NCBI GenBank assembly: GCA_047975265.1
Contig: JBKEDE010000011.1
Coordinates: 124,001 to 188,000, forward strand
From: UJ101 sp047975265
GTDB taxonomy: Bacteria; Bacteroidota; Bacteroidia; Flavobacteriales; UJ101
DNA length: 64,000 nucleotides
Direction of reading: 5' to 3'
The notes under the pieces were generated by a model. That model was given only the letters and a program-made list of their open reading frames with translations, did no database searches and was not told where the DNA came from. Positions 36,040-44,857 of this stretch are shown piece after piece; within the stretch, counting starts at the first letter, position 1, and each line of letters begins with the position of its first letter. The translations under genes were made by a program, and so were the position numbers.

Positions 36040-36665
36040 TTTAATTGTTTTACGATTTTTGCCGGATTTCCTGCAACTACTGTCCAATCGGGAACGTCTT
36101 TAGTAACAACACTTTTGGCACCAATTATTGCACCTTCTCCAATGGTAACTCCCTTTAAAATGGTAACTCCAAATCCAATCCAAACTTTTGATTTTATTAC
36201 GATTGGTGAGTCTTTAACGTGTGTCCAATCTTTATTATATACATTGTTCCCACCGTGATTCACATAGTCTTCATAACATTGATGGTTGTCGTTTTTGCGT
36301 TCGTCCCAATAAATACTGTGAGAGTTGTGATCATAAATAATAATGTCCCAAGCTGTGGTTACATCATCTCCAATTTCAATCTTATTACGGCTAATAAAGG
36401 TAACTCCTCCGAGATGAACGTTATTGCCAATAACAACCTCTCCTTTTTCGGATTCGAAAACAAAATTGGCTTTTATAATACCTTTGTTACCAATGGTAAT
36501 GTACTTTCTGTTTTCTATTTTATGCTCCAAATCAAACCGAATGGCACTATGATTTGTGATGGTGGTTTCGTCACAGTCGATATACGATTTGTATTTTTCA
36601 AAAGAAGAAAGTGTCTTTTGTTCAGGCTTCTTTCCCTTTATAAAATGATATATTTTTCTAAGCAT
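36036..36665 (-). CDS. Hexapeptide-repeat acyltransferase, WcaF/LacA type
   Basis: A 209-residue left-handed beta-helix protein. Imperfect hexapeptides start near TIGNKGIIKANFVFE; DHNSHS has the catalytic-type His of maltose/galactoside acetyltransferases; the end VWIGFGVTILKGVTIGEGAI and VAGNPAKIV is typical. It probably O-acetylates a sugar residue with acetyl-CoA. It overlaps the GT4 gene upstream by 8 bases. A related enzyme lies at 38624-39226, so two acetylation steps belong to this ABC-exporter block. Confidence 0.85.
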   Translation of the reverse strand: MLRKIYHFIKGKKPEQKTLSSFEKYKSYIDCDETTITNHSAIRFDLEHKIENRKYITIGNKGIIKANFVFESEKGEVVIGNNVHLGGVTFISRNKIEIGDDVTTAWDIIIYDHNSHSIYWDERKNDNHQCYEDYVNHGGNNVYNKDWTHVKDSPIVIKSKVWIGFGVTILKGVTIGEGAIIGAKSVVTKDVPDWTVVAGNPAKIVKQLK

Positions 36666-37833
36666 TTGTGTAATTTCTAATCATATTTAACAGGGTAAAT
36701 GCCTTTCTAATGTACTTGTTTTTGTTGCGATATTTATTGATTAATACATTTAATGACTGATGGTTATTTCTATGTTTTTTATAATCTTTATAAAGTTTGA
36801 AATATTCATTTGCTTGTGTTTTGATATTAAATTCGGTATTCACTTTTTGTATGCAGTTATTACTGAATTCAAAAAGTAAATCTCTATCGGCGTTATATTT
36901 TTCAATACAATCACTCATTGCGATATAATCATGTAATTCTACCACATTTCCAATATCATCGGTTACTACTTTTTTTATTCCTTCACTAAAGTTGTAAGTT
37001 ATGGGAACACAACCCACACTCATAGCTTCCAGCATAGAAACGGGAAGACCGTCGTGAGAGGATGGGAGTGTGTAAAGATCCTGATATTTCAATATATTGA
37101 TTATTTCTTCAGCATTTTTTGCTACAATGAAACTGAAGTTTTTTCTGTTTTTCACCTGATTGATAAAATTTTCCCTTTCTTCGCCATCTCCAAGAATAGT
37201 CCAATTTACAGAAATATTTTTTTTCAATAGGCTGTCGTCTATTTTGGGCAAATCGTAGATGCCTTTTATTTTCACATGTCGGGCAAGAAATACCAAATTA
37301 AGCGGTGAATTTTTATTTTGTTTTTTGGGGAAACCCTGTACTTCTACACCATGTTGTATAAAATAAATGTCTTTTTTCCTATGTGGAATTGATTTTACAA
37401 TAGCTTCATAAACCTGATGATTATGTGCAATAAAAACATCAATAATGTTTTGATGCTTCTTCAATATAGAAAGAAAGCCAATGTCATGACAAATAAAGTA
37501 TATTGTTTTTTTTGATTTGGGAAAATATGTTAATGTGTATAACTCTTCTGGAAGATTGGTAACAATTGCTCCCGGTTTATTGGAAATATGTTGGTTCAGC
37601 CTTTTAGCAATTTCATATTCTGGTTCATCTCCAAATTTGAAGATAACATCGTTTTCGTTCAGTTGTATTTCTGTAGATCTAGCCGCGTTCCAATGTAAAG
37701 GATCGTGATAGATACATTGTATATCAAAAAAATCATTAGGTTTATTTTTAATCATATTCCTATGGAAGCTGGATCCTCCTCCCATTAAATTTTGACTAAA
37801 AATAATTAATTCAGGTTTTTTAGACATTTTCAC
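36658..37833 (-). CDS. GT4 glycosyltransferase
   Basis: A 391-residue GT-B enzyme: LIIFSQNLMGGGSSFHRNMI at the start, LVFLARHVKIKGIYDLPKI at the linker and SHDGLPVSMLEAMSVG as the donor site (Asp replaces the first Glu). The C-terminal 60 residues are a lysine-rich extension. Start at 37833 overlaps the methyltransferase stop as ATGA. It belongs to the tightly coupled block from wzt to the epimerase. Confidence 0.85.
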   Translation of the reverse strand: MKMSKKPELIIFSQNLMGGGSSFHRNMIKNKPNDFFDIQCIYHDPLHWNAARSTEIQLNENDVIFKFGDEPEYEIAKRLNQHISNKPGAIVTNLPEELYTLTYFPKSKKTIYFICHDIGFLSILKKHQNIIDVFIAHNHQVYEAIVKSIPHRKKDIYFIQHGVEVQGFPKKQNKNSPLNLVFLARHVKIKGIYDLPKIDDSLLKKNISVNWTILGDGEERENFINQVKNRKNFSFIVAKNAEEIINILKYQDLYTLPSSHDGLPVSMLEAMSVGCVPITYNFSEGIKKVVTDDIGNVVELHDYIAMSDCIEKYNADRDLLFEFSNNCIQKVNTEFNIKTQANEYFKLYKDYKKHRNNHQSLNVLINKYRNKNKYIRKAFTLLNMIRNYTNA

Positions 37834-38627
37834 TTTTTTATTATAATCCCTTGTCCTGTTGGCAACGAAAGAATACTTTGGTTTCTTTCTTGTGCAAACT
37901 TATCAAAAGCTAATTTTTGTTCTTTGTGAAGATAGAAGCCATAATCATCTAAGACAATTACACCTCCGGTTACTACCTTGTCCCAAAAATATTCTGCAGC
38001 GGCAATTTCCGGAAGTACGGCATTCATATCAATTGATAAATATGCAATTTTTTCGGGTTTACATTCTTGCAAAGTATCGGGTACCTTTCCTTTGATGATA
38101 TTAACTTTATGATTTCTAAATGTCTGCTTTACGTTTTCATAAACATCAAAATAATGATCTTCATATACAGAAATCCCTGCTTTTTTTTCTTTTTCAGTAA
38201 TCTGTTCGATTGGGAAGCCTTCAAACGTATCTAGGAGATAGAATGTTTTTCTGGTCTTATCAAAGTCGATATAGTTAATCACCGCAACAGAATATGCACC
38301 GGTATTTACACCACACTCGACATAGTCCCCTTCCAATTCTCTAACCATCTCTGCGAACCAACAAGCAATATAAGTTCTCCATTGCAAAGTGAACCCTTCC
38401 CAAGGTTTGGTGTCCAAAGCGGCTTGATAGGCTTTTGCGAAACGAGGCTCTTTTATAAAATCACAATTGGTACTCGTGGTAAGACTATCAGTATCATAAG
38501 TAATCGGACCTAAATAATGGGTTGATTTTCTTTCAATCATATTAATATCCACCAAGTGTCTGATATTATTATGGTTTTTGATAAACCATTTTATTTTTTT
38601 TATTTGTCTGCTGATTTTCCCAATCAT
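37830..38627 (-). CDS. TylF/MycF-like O-methyltransferase
   Basis: A 265-residue SAM-dependent methyltransferase of the macrocin O-methyltransferase family. YVECGVNTGAYSVAVINYI is the SAM-binding loop, FYLLDTFEGFP carries the acidic residue for the ribose, and LSIDMNAVLPE with VIVLDDYGF gives the metal-binding acidic residues expected of this Mg-dependent family. It probably methylates a sugar hydroxyl. Its position three genes from wzm and two from wzt suggests a chain-end or repeat modification recognised by the exporter (inference). It overlaps both neighbours by 4 bases. Confidence 0.83.
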   Translation of the reverse strand: MIGKISRQIKKIKWFIKNHNNIRHLVDINMIERKSTHYLGPITYDTDSLTTSTNCDFIKEPRFAKAYQAALDTKPWEGFTLQWRTYIACWFAEMVRELEGDYVECGVNTGAYSVAVINYIDFDKTRKTFYLLDTFEGFPIEQITEKEKKAGISVYEDHYFDVYENVKQTFRNHKVNIIKGKVPDTLQECKPEKIAYLSIDMNAVLPEIAAAEYFWDKVVTGGVIVLDDYGFYLHKEQKLAFDKFAQERNQSILSLPTGQGIIIKK

Positions 38628-39226
38628 GGCAAAGAGTTTTTAATGAATTTTGCAGGATTTCCTCCTACAATTGTGTAGGGAGCTACATCTTTCGTAACAA
38701 CACTTCCCGCTCCAACGATAGCACCTTCTCCTATTGTAACCCCTTTTAATATGATAGATTTCGCTCCTATCCATGCTCCTCCACAAATTTTAATTGGCTT
38801 TTTTTCTACAAATTCCCATTGTTGCATTTGTCTAATTTTCCAATCCTGACAATCTTTTTTTCTAATGGTTCGGCTTAGGCTATGGTTATCAGCATCCTGA
38901 ATTAAACAATCTGAAGCAATCAATACATCGTCCTCAATTGTGATATTGTTGGCACAAAAAACCGTAGTGTTAGATCCCATAAATACATTATTCCCTATTC
39001 TAATGTCTGCATTTTTTGTTTCGCAGTATAAGTTTGCGTGAATTAAACAGTCTTCTCCAATTTTGATGGTTGAATTTTCACTATGCTTTATAGCCACTCC
39101 TCCTTTTAATTCAGTTTCTTTTCCAACCTTCAATCCCTTGATAGGATAGGAGTTTTTTAATGTGTCATTTTTTTTATTAAAAGAGAGAGAGAGTTGTCGC
39201 AAAATAATATTCAATATATTTCTCAT
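38624..39226 (-). CDS. Hexapeptide-repeat acyltransferase
   Basis: A 200-residue left-handed beta-helix acyltransferase: NVFMGSNTTVFCANNITIED, DADNHS with the catalytic-type His, and AWIGAKSIILKGVTIGEGAI followed by VGGNPAKFI. It is related to the enzyme at 36036-36665 but not a recent copy. The N-terminal 30 residues are basic and less typical. It overlaps wzt by 4 bases, so it is translated with the exporter. Confidence 0.84.
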   Translation of the reverse strand: MRNILNIILRQLSLSFNKKNDTLKNSYPIKGLKVGKETELKGGVAIKHSENSTIKIGEDCLIHANLYCETKNADIRIGNNVFMGSNTTVFCANNITIEDDVLIASDCLIQDADNHSLSRTIRKKDCQDWKIRQMQQWEFVEKKPIKICGGAWIGAKSIILKGVTIGEGAIVGAGSVVTKDVAPYTIVGGNPAKFIKNSLP

Positions 39227-40467
39227 GATATGAAGTAATCCAAATTAAAATAGCCATAGTTGATACCTTCAAAACGAGCCATTTCATCACCAATATTATT
39301 TATTTTGAATGGGCATATCATCTCTTGAAGATCATAAACTTGCCCTGTTGTAGGGTTAAATATGGCTAATCTTAAATAGAAATTATTTGGAGATAGGTTA
39401 TTACATTTGAAATTTATATTCGTAGTGAGGGTACCCTTCTCTTGCATTAATTCTTCAGTTGGTTTTACGAAGGTTGTCAGATAGTCTCCACTAGAAGACT
39501 GTAAAGTAAATGAAAATAAAGCATTTTTGACTTTATCTTTATTTTTTAGTATTATTCTTGCTGTTGCGGTGTCGTTGTTTAGAAATTCGTTACATTGTAT
39601 ATTGTTTCGAAGCAACTCACAACTTTCGACAAAAAAACTTTTGTCGTGATTAGTGGCAATATATTTTGCTAAATCTGAAATACCGGACATCGTATATTTT
39701 TCAATAATGTCGTCGATTTTTCCAAACGAAATCAATTTTCCGTTTTCTAAAAAGATGCCTTTTTTACACAATGTCGCAATAGATCCCATTTGATGACTTA
39801 CAAACAAAATGGTTCTCCCTTCTCCTTTACTCACATCATTCATTTTTCCGAGGCATTTTTTTTGAAATTCGGCATCGCCTACAGCTAATACTTCATCAAT
39901 AATTAAAATCTCAGATTCTAAATGGGCTGCTACCGCAAAAGCCAATCGAACATACATTCCGGAAGAATAGCGTTTTACGGGCGTGTCGATATATCTTTCT
40001 ACGCCGGAAAAATCTACAATCTCATCAAATTTCCGGGTGATTTCTTTCCGTGTCATCCCCAAAATGGCTCCGTTTAGATAGATGTTTTCTCGTCCCGTCA
40101 TTTCAGGATGAAAGCCTGTTCCTACTTCTAACAAAGATGCAACACGTCCTTTGGTGTACATCTTTCCTGTTGTTGGCTTGGTAACCTTGCTTAGCAGTTT
40201 TAAAAGAGTAGATTTTCCTGCCCCGTTTCGTCCGATAATCCCTACGGCATCACCTTGTTCGATTTCAAAATTTATGTCTCGCAGAGACCATACATATTCG
40301 CTTTCTCCTTTTGTACTTCTATCATTGGCTTCCCCAATTTTTAAGTAAGGATCTTCCTTTCCTCTCACCCGATGCCAAAAACGATTGAGGTCGTGAGAAA
40401 GCGTTCCCGTTCCTACTTGACCGAGACGATATTGCTTAGATATATTTTCTGCTTTTAAAGCTAACAT
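39223..40467 (-). CDS. wzt: Polysaccharide ABC transporter ATPase with C-terminal glycan-binding domain
   Basis: Powers export of a finished undecaprenyl-linked glycan with Wzm. Walker A GRNGAGKST is at 79-87, the ABC signature YSSGM at 167-171, Walker B ILIIDEVLAVGD at 187-198, and the switch His in LFVSHQ. The first 60 residues hold the extra YVWSLRDINFEI region typical of Wzt/TagH. Residues about 265-414 form an additional beta-rich domain, as in Wzt proteins that recognise the non-reducing chain end (E. coli O8/O9a type). Length 414 fits that class. It lies 28 bases downstream of wzm. Confidence 0.93.
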   Translation of the reverse strand: MLALKAENISKQYRLGQVGTGTLSHDLNRFWHRVRGKEDPYLKIGEANDRSTKGESEYVWSLRDINFEIEQGDAVGIIGRNGAGKSTLLKLLSKVTKPTTGKMYTKGRVASLLEVGTGFHPEMTGRENIYLNGAILGMTRKEITRKFDEIVDFSGVERYIDTPVKRYSSGMYVRLAFAVAAHLESEILIIDEVLAVGDAEFQKKCLGKMNDVSKGEGRTILFVSHQMGSIATLCKKGIFLENGKLISFGKIDDIIEKYTMSGISDLAKYIATNHDKSFFVESCELLRNNIQCNEFLNNDTATARIILKNKDKVKNALFSFTLQSSSGDYLTTFVKPTEELMQEKGTLTTNINFKCNNLSPNNFYLRLAIFNPTTGQVYDLQEMICPFKINNIGDEMARFEGINYGYFNLDYFIS

Positions 40468-40495
40468 TATTTCTTTTTAAAAAATTAATAACCAC

Positions 40496-41344
40496 TCACA
40501 CCGTATCCATAAAACTTTTTTCAACTTTATTGAAGATAGTTACTCCAATGACTAAGATAGCGAGAATAATCAAAAAACTGATTCCCAACATGAGCGGAGA
40601 AAAATCACCTACGCCCAACCAACCGTACTTAAAACATTCAAAAACCCCGGTTAAAGGGTTATAAAAAGCTAATTTTTTCCATATTCCCTTTAATGTAGAA
40701 ACGGGATAGATGACCGGAGTTGCGTACATATACAAACTGATACCAAATGCCAATAACATTTGCAAGTCCCGATATTTTGTGGTTAGCGAAGAAAAAATCA
40801 TTCCTAATCCCAAAGCGAAAAGCGACATCATTATGATAAGAAAAGGAGTGGCAAAAGCCCAAATATTGGGTTGCACTTTTCCTTCAATTAAATAATAAAT
40901 CCAAACGGATAAAAAGAGCAAAAACTGAATGCCAAATCTCATATAATTGGACAACGCAATGGAAATGGGCGTTACCAATCTCGGAAAATAAACTTTACCA
41001 AATATTCCCGCATTGCTGGAAAATGTAGAAGAGGTACCGTTAAGGGTAGATAAAAAAAAGTTCCACAGCGTAACTCCTGCAAGATAAAACAGAATCTGCG
41101 GTGCTCCGTCAGTTGATATTTTCGCAATATTTCCAAAGACAAAAACATAAACAACAGTCGTGAAAATAGGGTTGATAAAAAACCAAATAGGTCCTAAAAT
41201 AGTCTGCTTAAAACTGGAAACAAAATCCCGTTTTACAAACATATAGACCAAATCCCGATATCGCCATACCTCCTTCAAATGAAAGTCAAATAAGGAATGT
41301 TTGGATTCTATCGTTTCTGACCAATCTTGATTCTTCTCTTCCAT
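40496..41344 (-). CDS. wzm: Polysaccharide ABC transporter permease
   Basis: A 282-residue ABC-2 type permease with six membrane helices. The N-terminal amphipathic stretch YRDLVYMFVKRDFVSSFKQT and LGPIWFFINPIFTTVVYVFV are standard for Wzm/TagG/KpsM-like proteins; STLKGIWKKLAFYNPLTGVF is the conserved periplasmic loop before the last helices. Partner of the wzt product next door. It is separated by 3 bases from the upstream dehydrogenase gene. Confidence 0.93.
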   Translation of the reverse strand: MEEKNQDWSETIESKHSLFDFHLKEVWRYRDLVYMFVKRDFVSSFKQTILGPIWFFINPIFTTVVYVFVFGNIAKISTDGAPQILFYLAGVTLWNFFLSTLNGTSSTFSSNAGIFGKVYFPRLVTPISIALSNYMRFGIQFLLFLSVWIYYLIEGKVQPNIWAFATPFLIIMMSLFALGLGMIFSSLTTKYRDLQMLLAFGISLYMYATPVIYPVSTLKGIWKKLAFYNPLTGVFECFKYGWLGVGDFSPLMLGISFLIILAILVIGVTIFNKVEKSFMDTV

Positions 41345-41347
41345 ATA

Positions 41348-42664
41348 TTACAGTCTTCCGTCAACTAAATTTCTATCTAAAAATGATTTTGTATCAAAAA
41401 TCACGCCTTCTTTTTCTTTTAATTTATGATAGTCCAAATTTAAAAATTCTTTATGAGAAACTGCTATAATAATCGATGAATATCTTTTATTTTTTATATT
41501 TTCTGTTAGTTCTATACTATATTCGTTTTTTACTTCTTCTTTATTTGCCCAAGGATCATATATTTCCACTTCTATTCCAAATTGTTGTAATTCATTATAA
41601 ATATCAACAACTTTTGTATTTCGCAAATCCGGACAATTTTCTTTAAACGTAATTCCTAATATTAATGCCTTTGAACCTTTTATTGTATTTCCTTTTTGTA
41701 TCAGTAATTTCACCACTTTATTAGCTACAAACATCCCCATATTATCGTTTACTCTTCTCCCTGATAAAATTACTTGTGGGTGATATCCCAACGATTCTGC
41801 TTTATGAGCCAAATAATACGGATCTACACCTATGCAGTGCCCTCCTACCAAGCCTGGTTTGAATTTTAAAAAATTCCATTTTGTACCCGCTGCTTCCAAT
41901 ACATCTGTTGTATCAATTCCTATTCGGTCAAAAATCAAAGCCAACTCGTTTACAAAGGAAATATTTACATCTCTTTGTGCATTTTCAATGGCTTTTGAGG
42001 CTTCCGCCACTTTTATGCTCGGTGCTTTATGAGTACCTGCTCGAATAATGGATTTATATAAGTTATCTACAAAAGCAGCTGTTTTTTCTGTAGATCCTGA
42101 GGTCACTTTTTTAATCGTTGTTAATGTATTAACTTTATCCCCTGGATTAATACGCTCCGGAGAATAACCATAATAAAAATCTTGATTAAATTTCAAACCT
42201 GATTCTTTTTCTAATACAGGTACACAATCCTCTTCCGTACAACCGGGATACACTGTGGATTCATAAATAACTATATCTCCTTTTTTTAATATCGATCCTA
42301 TCATTTTTGAAGCGTTTAATAATGGAGTCAAATCAGGTGATTTGAAGTTATTAATTGGTGTTGGAACTGTGATAATAAATAAGTTACAATTTTTAGCTTC
42401 TTCTAATTTTGAAATAAATCTTAGACCTTTATCAATTGCTTTAAGAGATAATACTTCTTTCAATTCTTTTGGATCTGTTTCCAGCGTATAGTCTTCTCCT
42501 TCGGAAAGTTCTTTTACTCTTTCTTTATTTATATCAAATCCTATTGTTTTGTATTTTTTACCAAATTCTAAAGCTAAAGGCAATCCTACATAACCTAATC
42601 CTACCACGCATATTTCTACCTTTGACAATTCTTTCATTATTTTTTTAGATTCGTTAGTTCTCAC
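41348..42664 (-). CDS. UDP-N-acetylhexosamine 6-dehydrogenase, TviB/WbpO-like
   Basis: Oxidises C6 of a UDP-HexNAc to the uronic acid using NAD+. The 438-residue protein has VGLGYVGLPLALEFGKKY (21-38), YGYSPERINPGDK (165-177) and the catalytic Cys277 in GLVGGHCIGVDPYYLAHKA. ENAQRDVNISFVNELA and AAGTKWNFLKFKPG resemble TviB (UDP-GlcNAc/GalNAc dehydrogenase) more than WecC. A second Met at residue 10 (MKELSKVEIC) could be the true start. Together with ugd it gives the locus two different uronic acid donors. Confidence 0.88.
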   Translation of the reverse strand: MRTNESKKIMKELSKVEICVVGLGYVGLPLALEFGKKYKTIGFDINKERVKELSEGEDYTLETDPKELKEVLSLKAIDKGLRFISKLEEAKNCNLFIITVPTPINNFKSPDLTPLLNASKMIGSILKKGDIVIYESTVYPGCTEEDCVPVLEKESGLKFNQDFYYGYSPERINPGDKVNTLTTIKKVTSGSTEKTAAFVDNLYKSIIRAGTHKAPSIKVAEASKAIENAQRDVNISFVNELALIFDRIGIDTTDVLEAAGTKWNFLKFKPGLVGGHCIGVDPYYLAHKAESLGYHPQVILSGRRVNDNMGMFVANKVVKLLIQKGNTIKGSKALILGITFKENCPDLRNTKVVDIYNELQQFGIEVEIYDPWANKEEVKNEYSIELTENIKNKRYSSIIIAVSHKEFLNLDYHKLKEKEGVIFDTKSFLDRNLVDGRL

Positions 42665-42684
42665 GAAATAATTAATATTGATAT

Positions 42685-43842
42685 TTATTTCAATAATATT
42701 TTATTCCAATAAAAGTCTAATTTATATCTTATTGCATCTATAAATTTATTTTCTTTTTTAGCTGCTTTTCTCAAATATCTATTACAAGGCATTTCAATCA
42801 ACTTATACCCTAAATAGCTGACAAATATAGCTATAAAAAAAATAATTAGTATAATTAAATATCCATTTGTGATGCCCATTTTTTTAGATAATGGAATTAC
42901 CATACCAATAACCGAATAATGCAACATATAAAAACTAAAACTTATTTCTCCTAAAAAAATCAATATCGAGTGCGAAAGAATTTTTGATAAAAACCCTTTT
43001 TGAAAAGAAAATATTAAAATAATAAAACTTATAGGAATCCAATAAAATATAGCATAATGGTACTGACTCGGAATACTATCTTGAAAATAAACAAATACAA
43101 AAAATAATCCTACTGAAACTATTTCTAATATGGTGAAATTATATCGATTCAAATCTTTATTTACTTTCAATTCCCGGTAAATATTAAATAAAAAAATTCC
43201 TATTAAAAAATCAACCACTCTTATTAAAGGATTGGCATATAGAAAATTAAATTTCCATACTCCCTGTAATAATTCCCCTACTATTATAACGTATAAGCAT
43301 GTTATAAAGAGGAATGTATATCGGATTTTTTTCCTTTTAATTTTATAAAAAAACAACCATACCAAAAAAGGAAGCATAAAATAAAAAAACATTTCACATG
43401 ATATACTCCATGTAATTCCGGCATATGAAAAATAAAATTTATGACTGGGTATAAAACTTTGGGTAAGTGTTAATTTTGAAATAAAAATAAGTCCCTTTTT
43501 AATTGAAAAATCTCCGAATACCCCTCCAAAATTTGTCAAAACAACTGTTCCTAATAAAAATAAATGTAATGGATATATTCTAGCAATTCTATATACATAG
43601 AAATCAAATATAGAAACTTTTTTTTCTAATAATCTATCTTGATAATTATAGGCTAAAATAAAGCCACTCAATACAAAAAAAAATGTTACACCTACATGAC
43701 CGTATTTAAAAAACGAATTAAACATTTTTTCTATGGAGGCTTGATTTCCTATAAAAGTTTCTTCAGAAACCTCATAAAAGCTGTGCATTAAAAAAATCAT
43801 TAATGCAAAAAAGAATCTTAAAGATGTTAATGGCTTTATCAT
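42685..43842 (-). CDS. Acyltransferase-3 family membrane protein (OafA-like)
   Basis: A 385-residue inner-membrane protein with about ten helices. The N-terminal SLRFFFALMIFLMHSF carries the conserved R and H of acyltransferase-3 proteins, and VGVTFFFVLSGFILAYNY is the second signature. Such enzymes transfer acetyl or similar groups to periplasmic glycan. It has no C-terminal SGNH domain; the separate SGNH-like protein encoded 1 base upstream could supply one, but that protein pairs equally well with the MBOAT gene. Confidence 0.88.
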   Translation of the reverse strand: MIKPLTSLRFFFALMIFLMHSFYEVSEETFIGNQASIEKMFNSFFKYGHVGVTFFFVLSGFILAYNYQDRLLEKKVSIFDFYVYRIARIYPLHLFLLGTVVLTNFGGVFGDFSIKKGLIFISKLTLTQSFIPSHKFYFSYAGITWSISCEMFFYFMLPFLVWLFFYKIKRKKIRYTFLFITCLYVIIVGELLQGVWKFNFLYANPLIRVVDFLIGIFLFNIYRELKVNKDLNRYNFTILEIVSVGLFFVFVYFQDSIPSQYHYAIFYWIPISFIILIFSFQKGFLSKILSHSILIFLGEISFSFYMLHYSVIGMVIPLSKKMGITNGYLIILIIFFIAIFVSYLGYKLIEMPCNRYLRKAAKKENKFIDAIRYKLDFYWNKILLK

Positions 43843-43843
43843 A

Positions 43844-44851
43844 TTATTTATAAATTTCTTTTAAAATTTCAGCTCCTACATGTGATCTAAAATGAGAGTC
43901 TTCATAGTAATTATGATAATCTTCCGTGTATTTATTTTTTCCTGAGAAATCATATACATTTCGTCTTCCAAAAAGACTATCAATAAATTTTTTTACTTCC
44001 GGTTTTAATTTTATTTGATCGTATAGAGGATTTATAATTATTTTGTAATTTGTATTATGTTTATCAAATATATACTTGATTTCTGTAAAATAATATTTAT
44101 GTATTTTGGTTAAAGACTCTTGTGAATATTCTATGGTATCAGGTCTTTCAAAAAAGGCTTCCATTCTTTTTTCATCGTAAAACTTTCCTTCTGTAATTTT
44201 TTTCTCCATTTGCGGATGACGCTCTTCATTTGTTAATATTTCATATTCATCTCCTATAGAACTTGGATTTTTTTTATGCCCGAAAAGTATTATAGGAACA
44301 TATCTTTTTAAAACCGGACCACTATAAAAAGCCTTGTAAAAAGAAAAATGAAATTTTACAGGATAAAATAATTCATCTACTATTTGAGGCGATTTAATAA
44401 AAATATGACTATAGTTTTGTTCTATCGGCATTATTGTATGGTCAAATGCAATTAATACATTCTTTATATCCATCTCTTTTTTATCTAAATATTCGATTTT
44501 TTTATAAATACCGTATAAAATCTCAGCCGAAGCATCAAAATGATACGGTACTGCCTCTTTATCCAAGTATTTTTTCCATTCTTTTATTCTATAATAACCT
44601 GATCTTGAGTTTCCAAAAATAAAAGAGTTATAGTGAATGCCTTTTTTTAAATTATTTTCTAAAGTTATTGTACTTACATAATCTCTATTAACAGGCATAA
44701 TAAGATTAGGATAACCATTTTCTTCCACTATAGGATCATAATTCCAAACTACTTTAAAAGGATCGTTATAAATATAAACTAAAACCGATATTATAAAAAT
44801 AACACCCAGCAATAAAATATAATTACGTAATCTCTTTAAAAACTTTTTCAT
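43844..44851 (-). CDS. SGNH-like membrane-anchored protein, partner of MBOAT
   Basis: A 335-residue protein with one N-terminal membrane anchor (residues 11-27), the rest periplasmic. FIFGNSRSGYY (GNSRS at 80-84) looks like block I of SGNH hydrolases, and EDSHFRSHVGAEIL near the C-terminus (D318, H320) provides the acidic and histidine end of that site. This is the layout of AlgX/AlgJ/PatB-like proteins that receive an acyl group from an MBOAT partner and pass it to a polysaccharide. It lies 6 bases downstream of the MBOAT gene. No close family was recognised, so the call is by motif and context. Confidence 0.65.
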   Translation of the reverse strand: MKKFLKRLRNYILLLGVIFIISVLVYIYNDPFKVVWNYDPIVEENGYPNLIMPVNRDYVSTITLENNLKKGIHYNSFIFGNSRSGYYRIKEWKKYLDKEAVPYHFDASAEILYGIYKKIEYLDKKEMDIKNVLIAFDHTIMPIEQNYSHIFIKSPQIVDELFYPVKFHFSFYKAFYSGPVLKRYVPIILFGHKKNPSSIGDEYEILTNEERHPQMEKKITEGKFYDEKRMEAFFERPDTIEYSQESLTKIHKYYFTEIKYIFDKHNTNYKIIINPLYDQIKLKPEVKKFIDSLFGRRNVYDFSGKNKYTEDYHNYYEDSHFRSHVGAEILKEIYK

Positions 44852-44857
44852 TAATAT

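Noticed and set aside
35140..36087. Longer epimerase start at 36087
   Set aside because: The extra 16 residues (MDSSCRKSGKNRKTIK) do not belong to the SDR fold, and the start at 36039 gives an ATGA overlap with the upstream gene.
36219..36680. 153-residue plus-strand frame opposite the hexapeptide acyltransferase
   Set aside because: The minus-strand frame carries clear hexapeptide repeats and operon-style overlaps; the opposite frame has no recognisable pattern beyond valine/isoleucine runs mirrored from those repeats.
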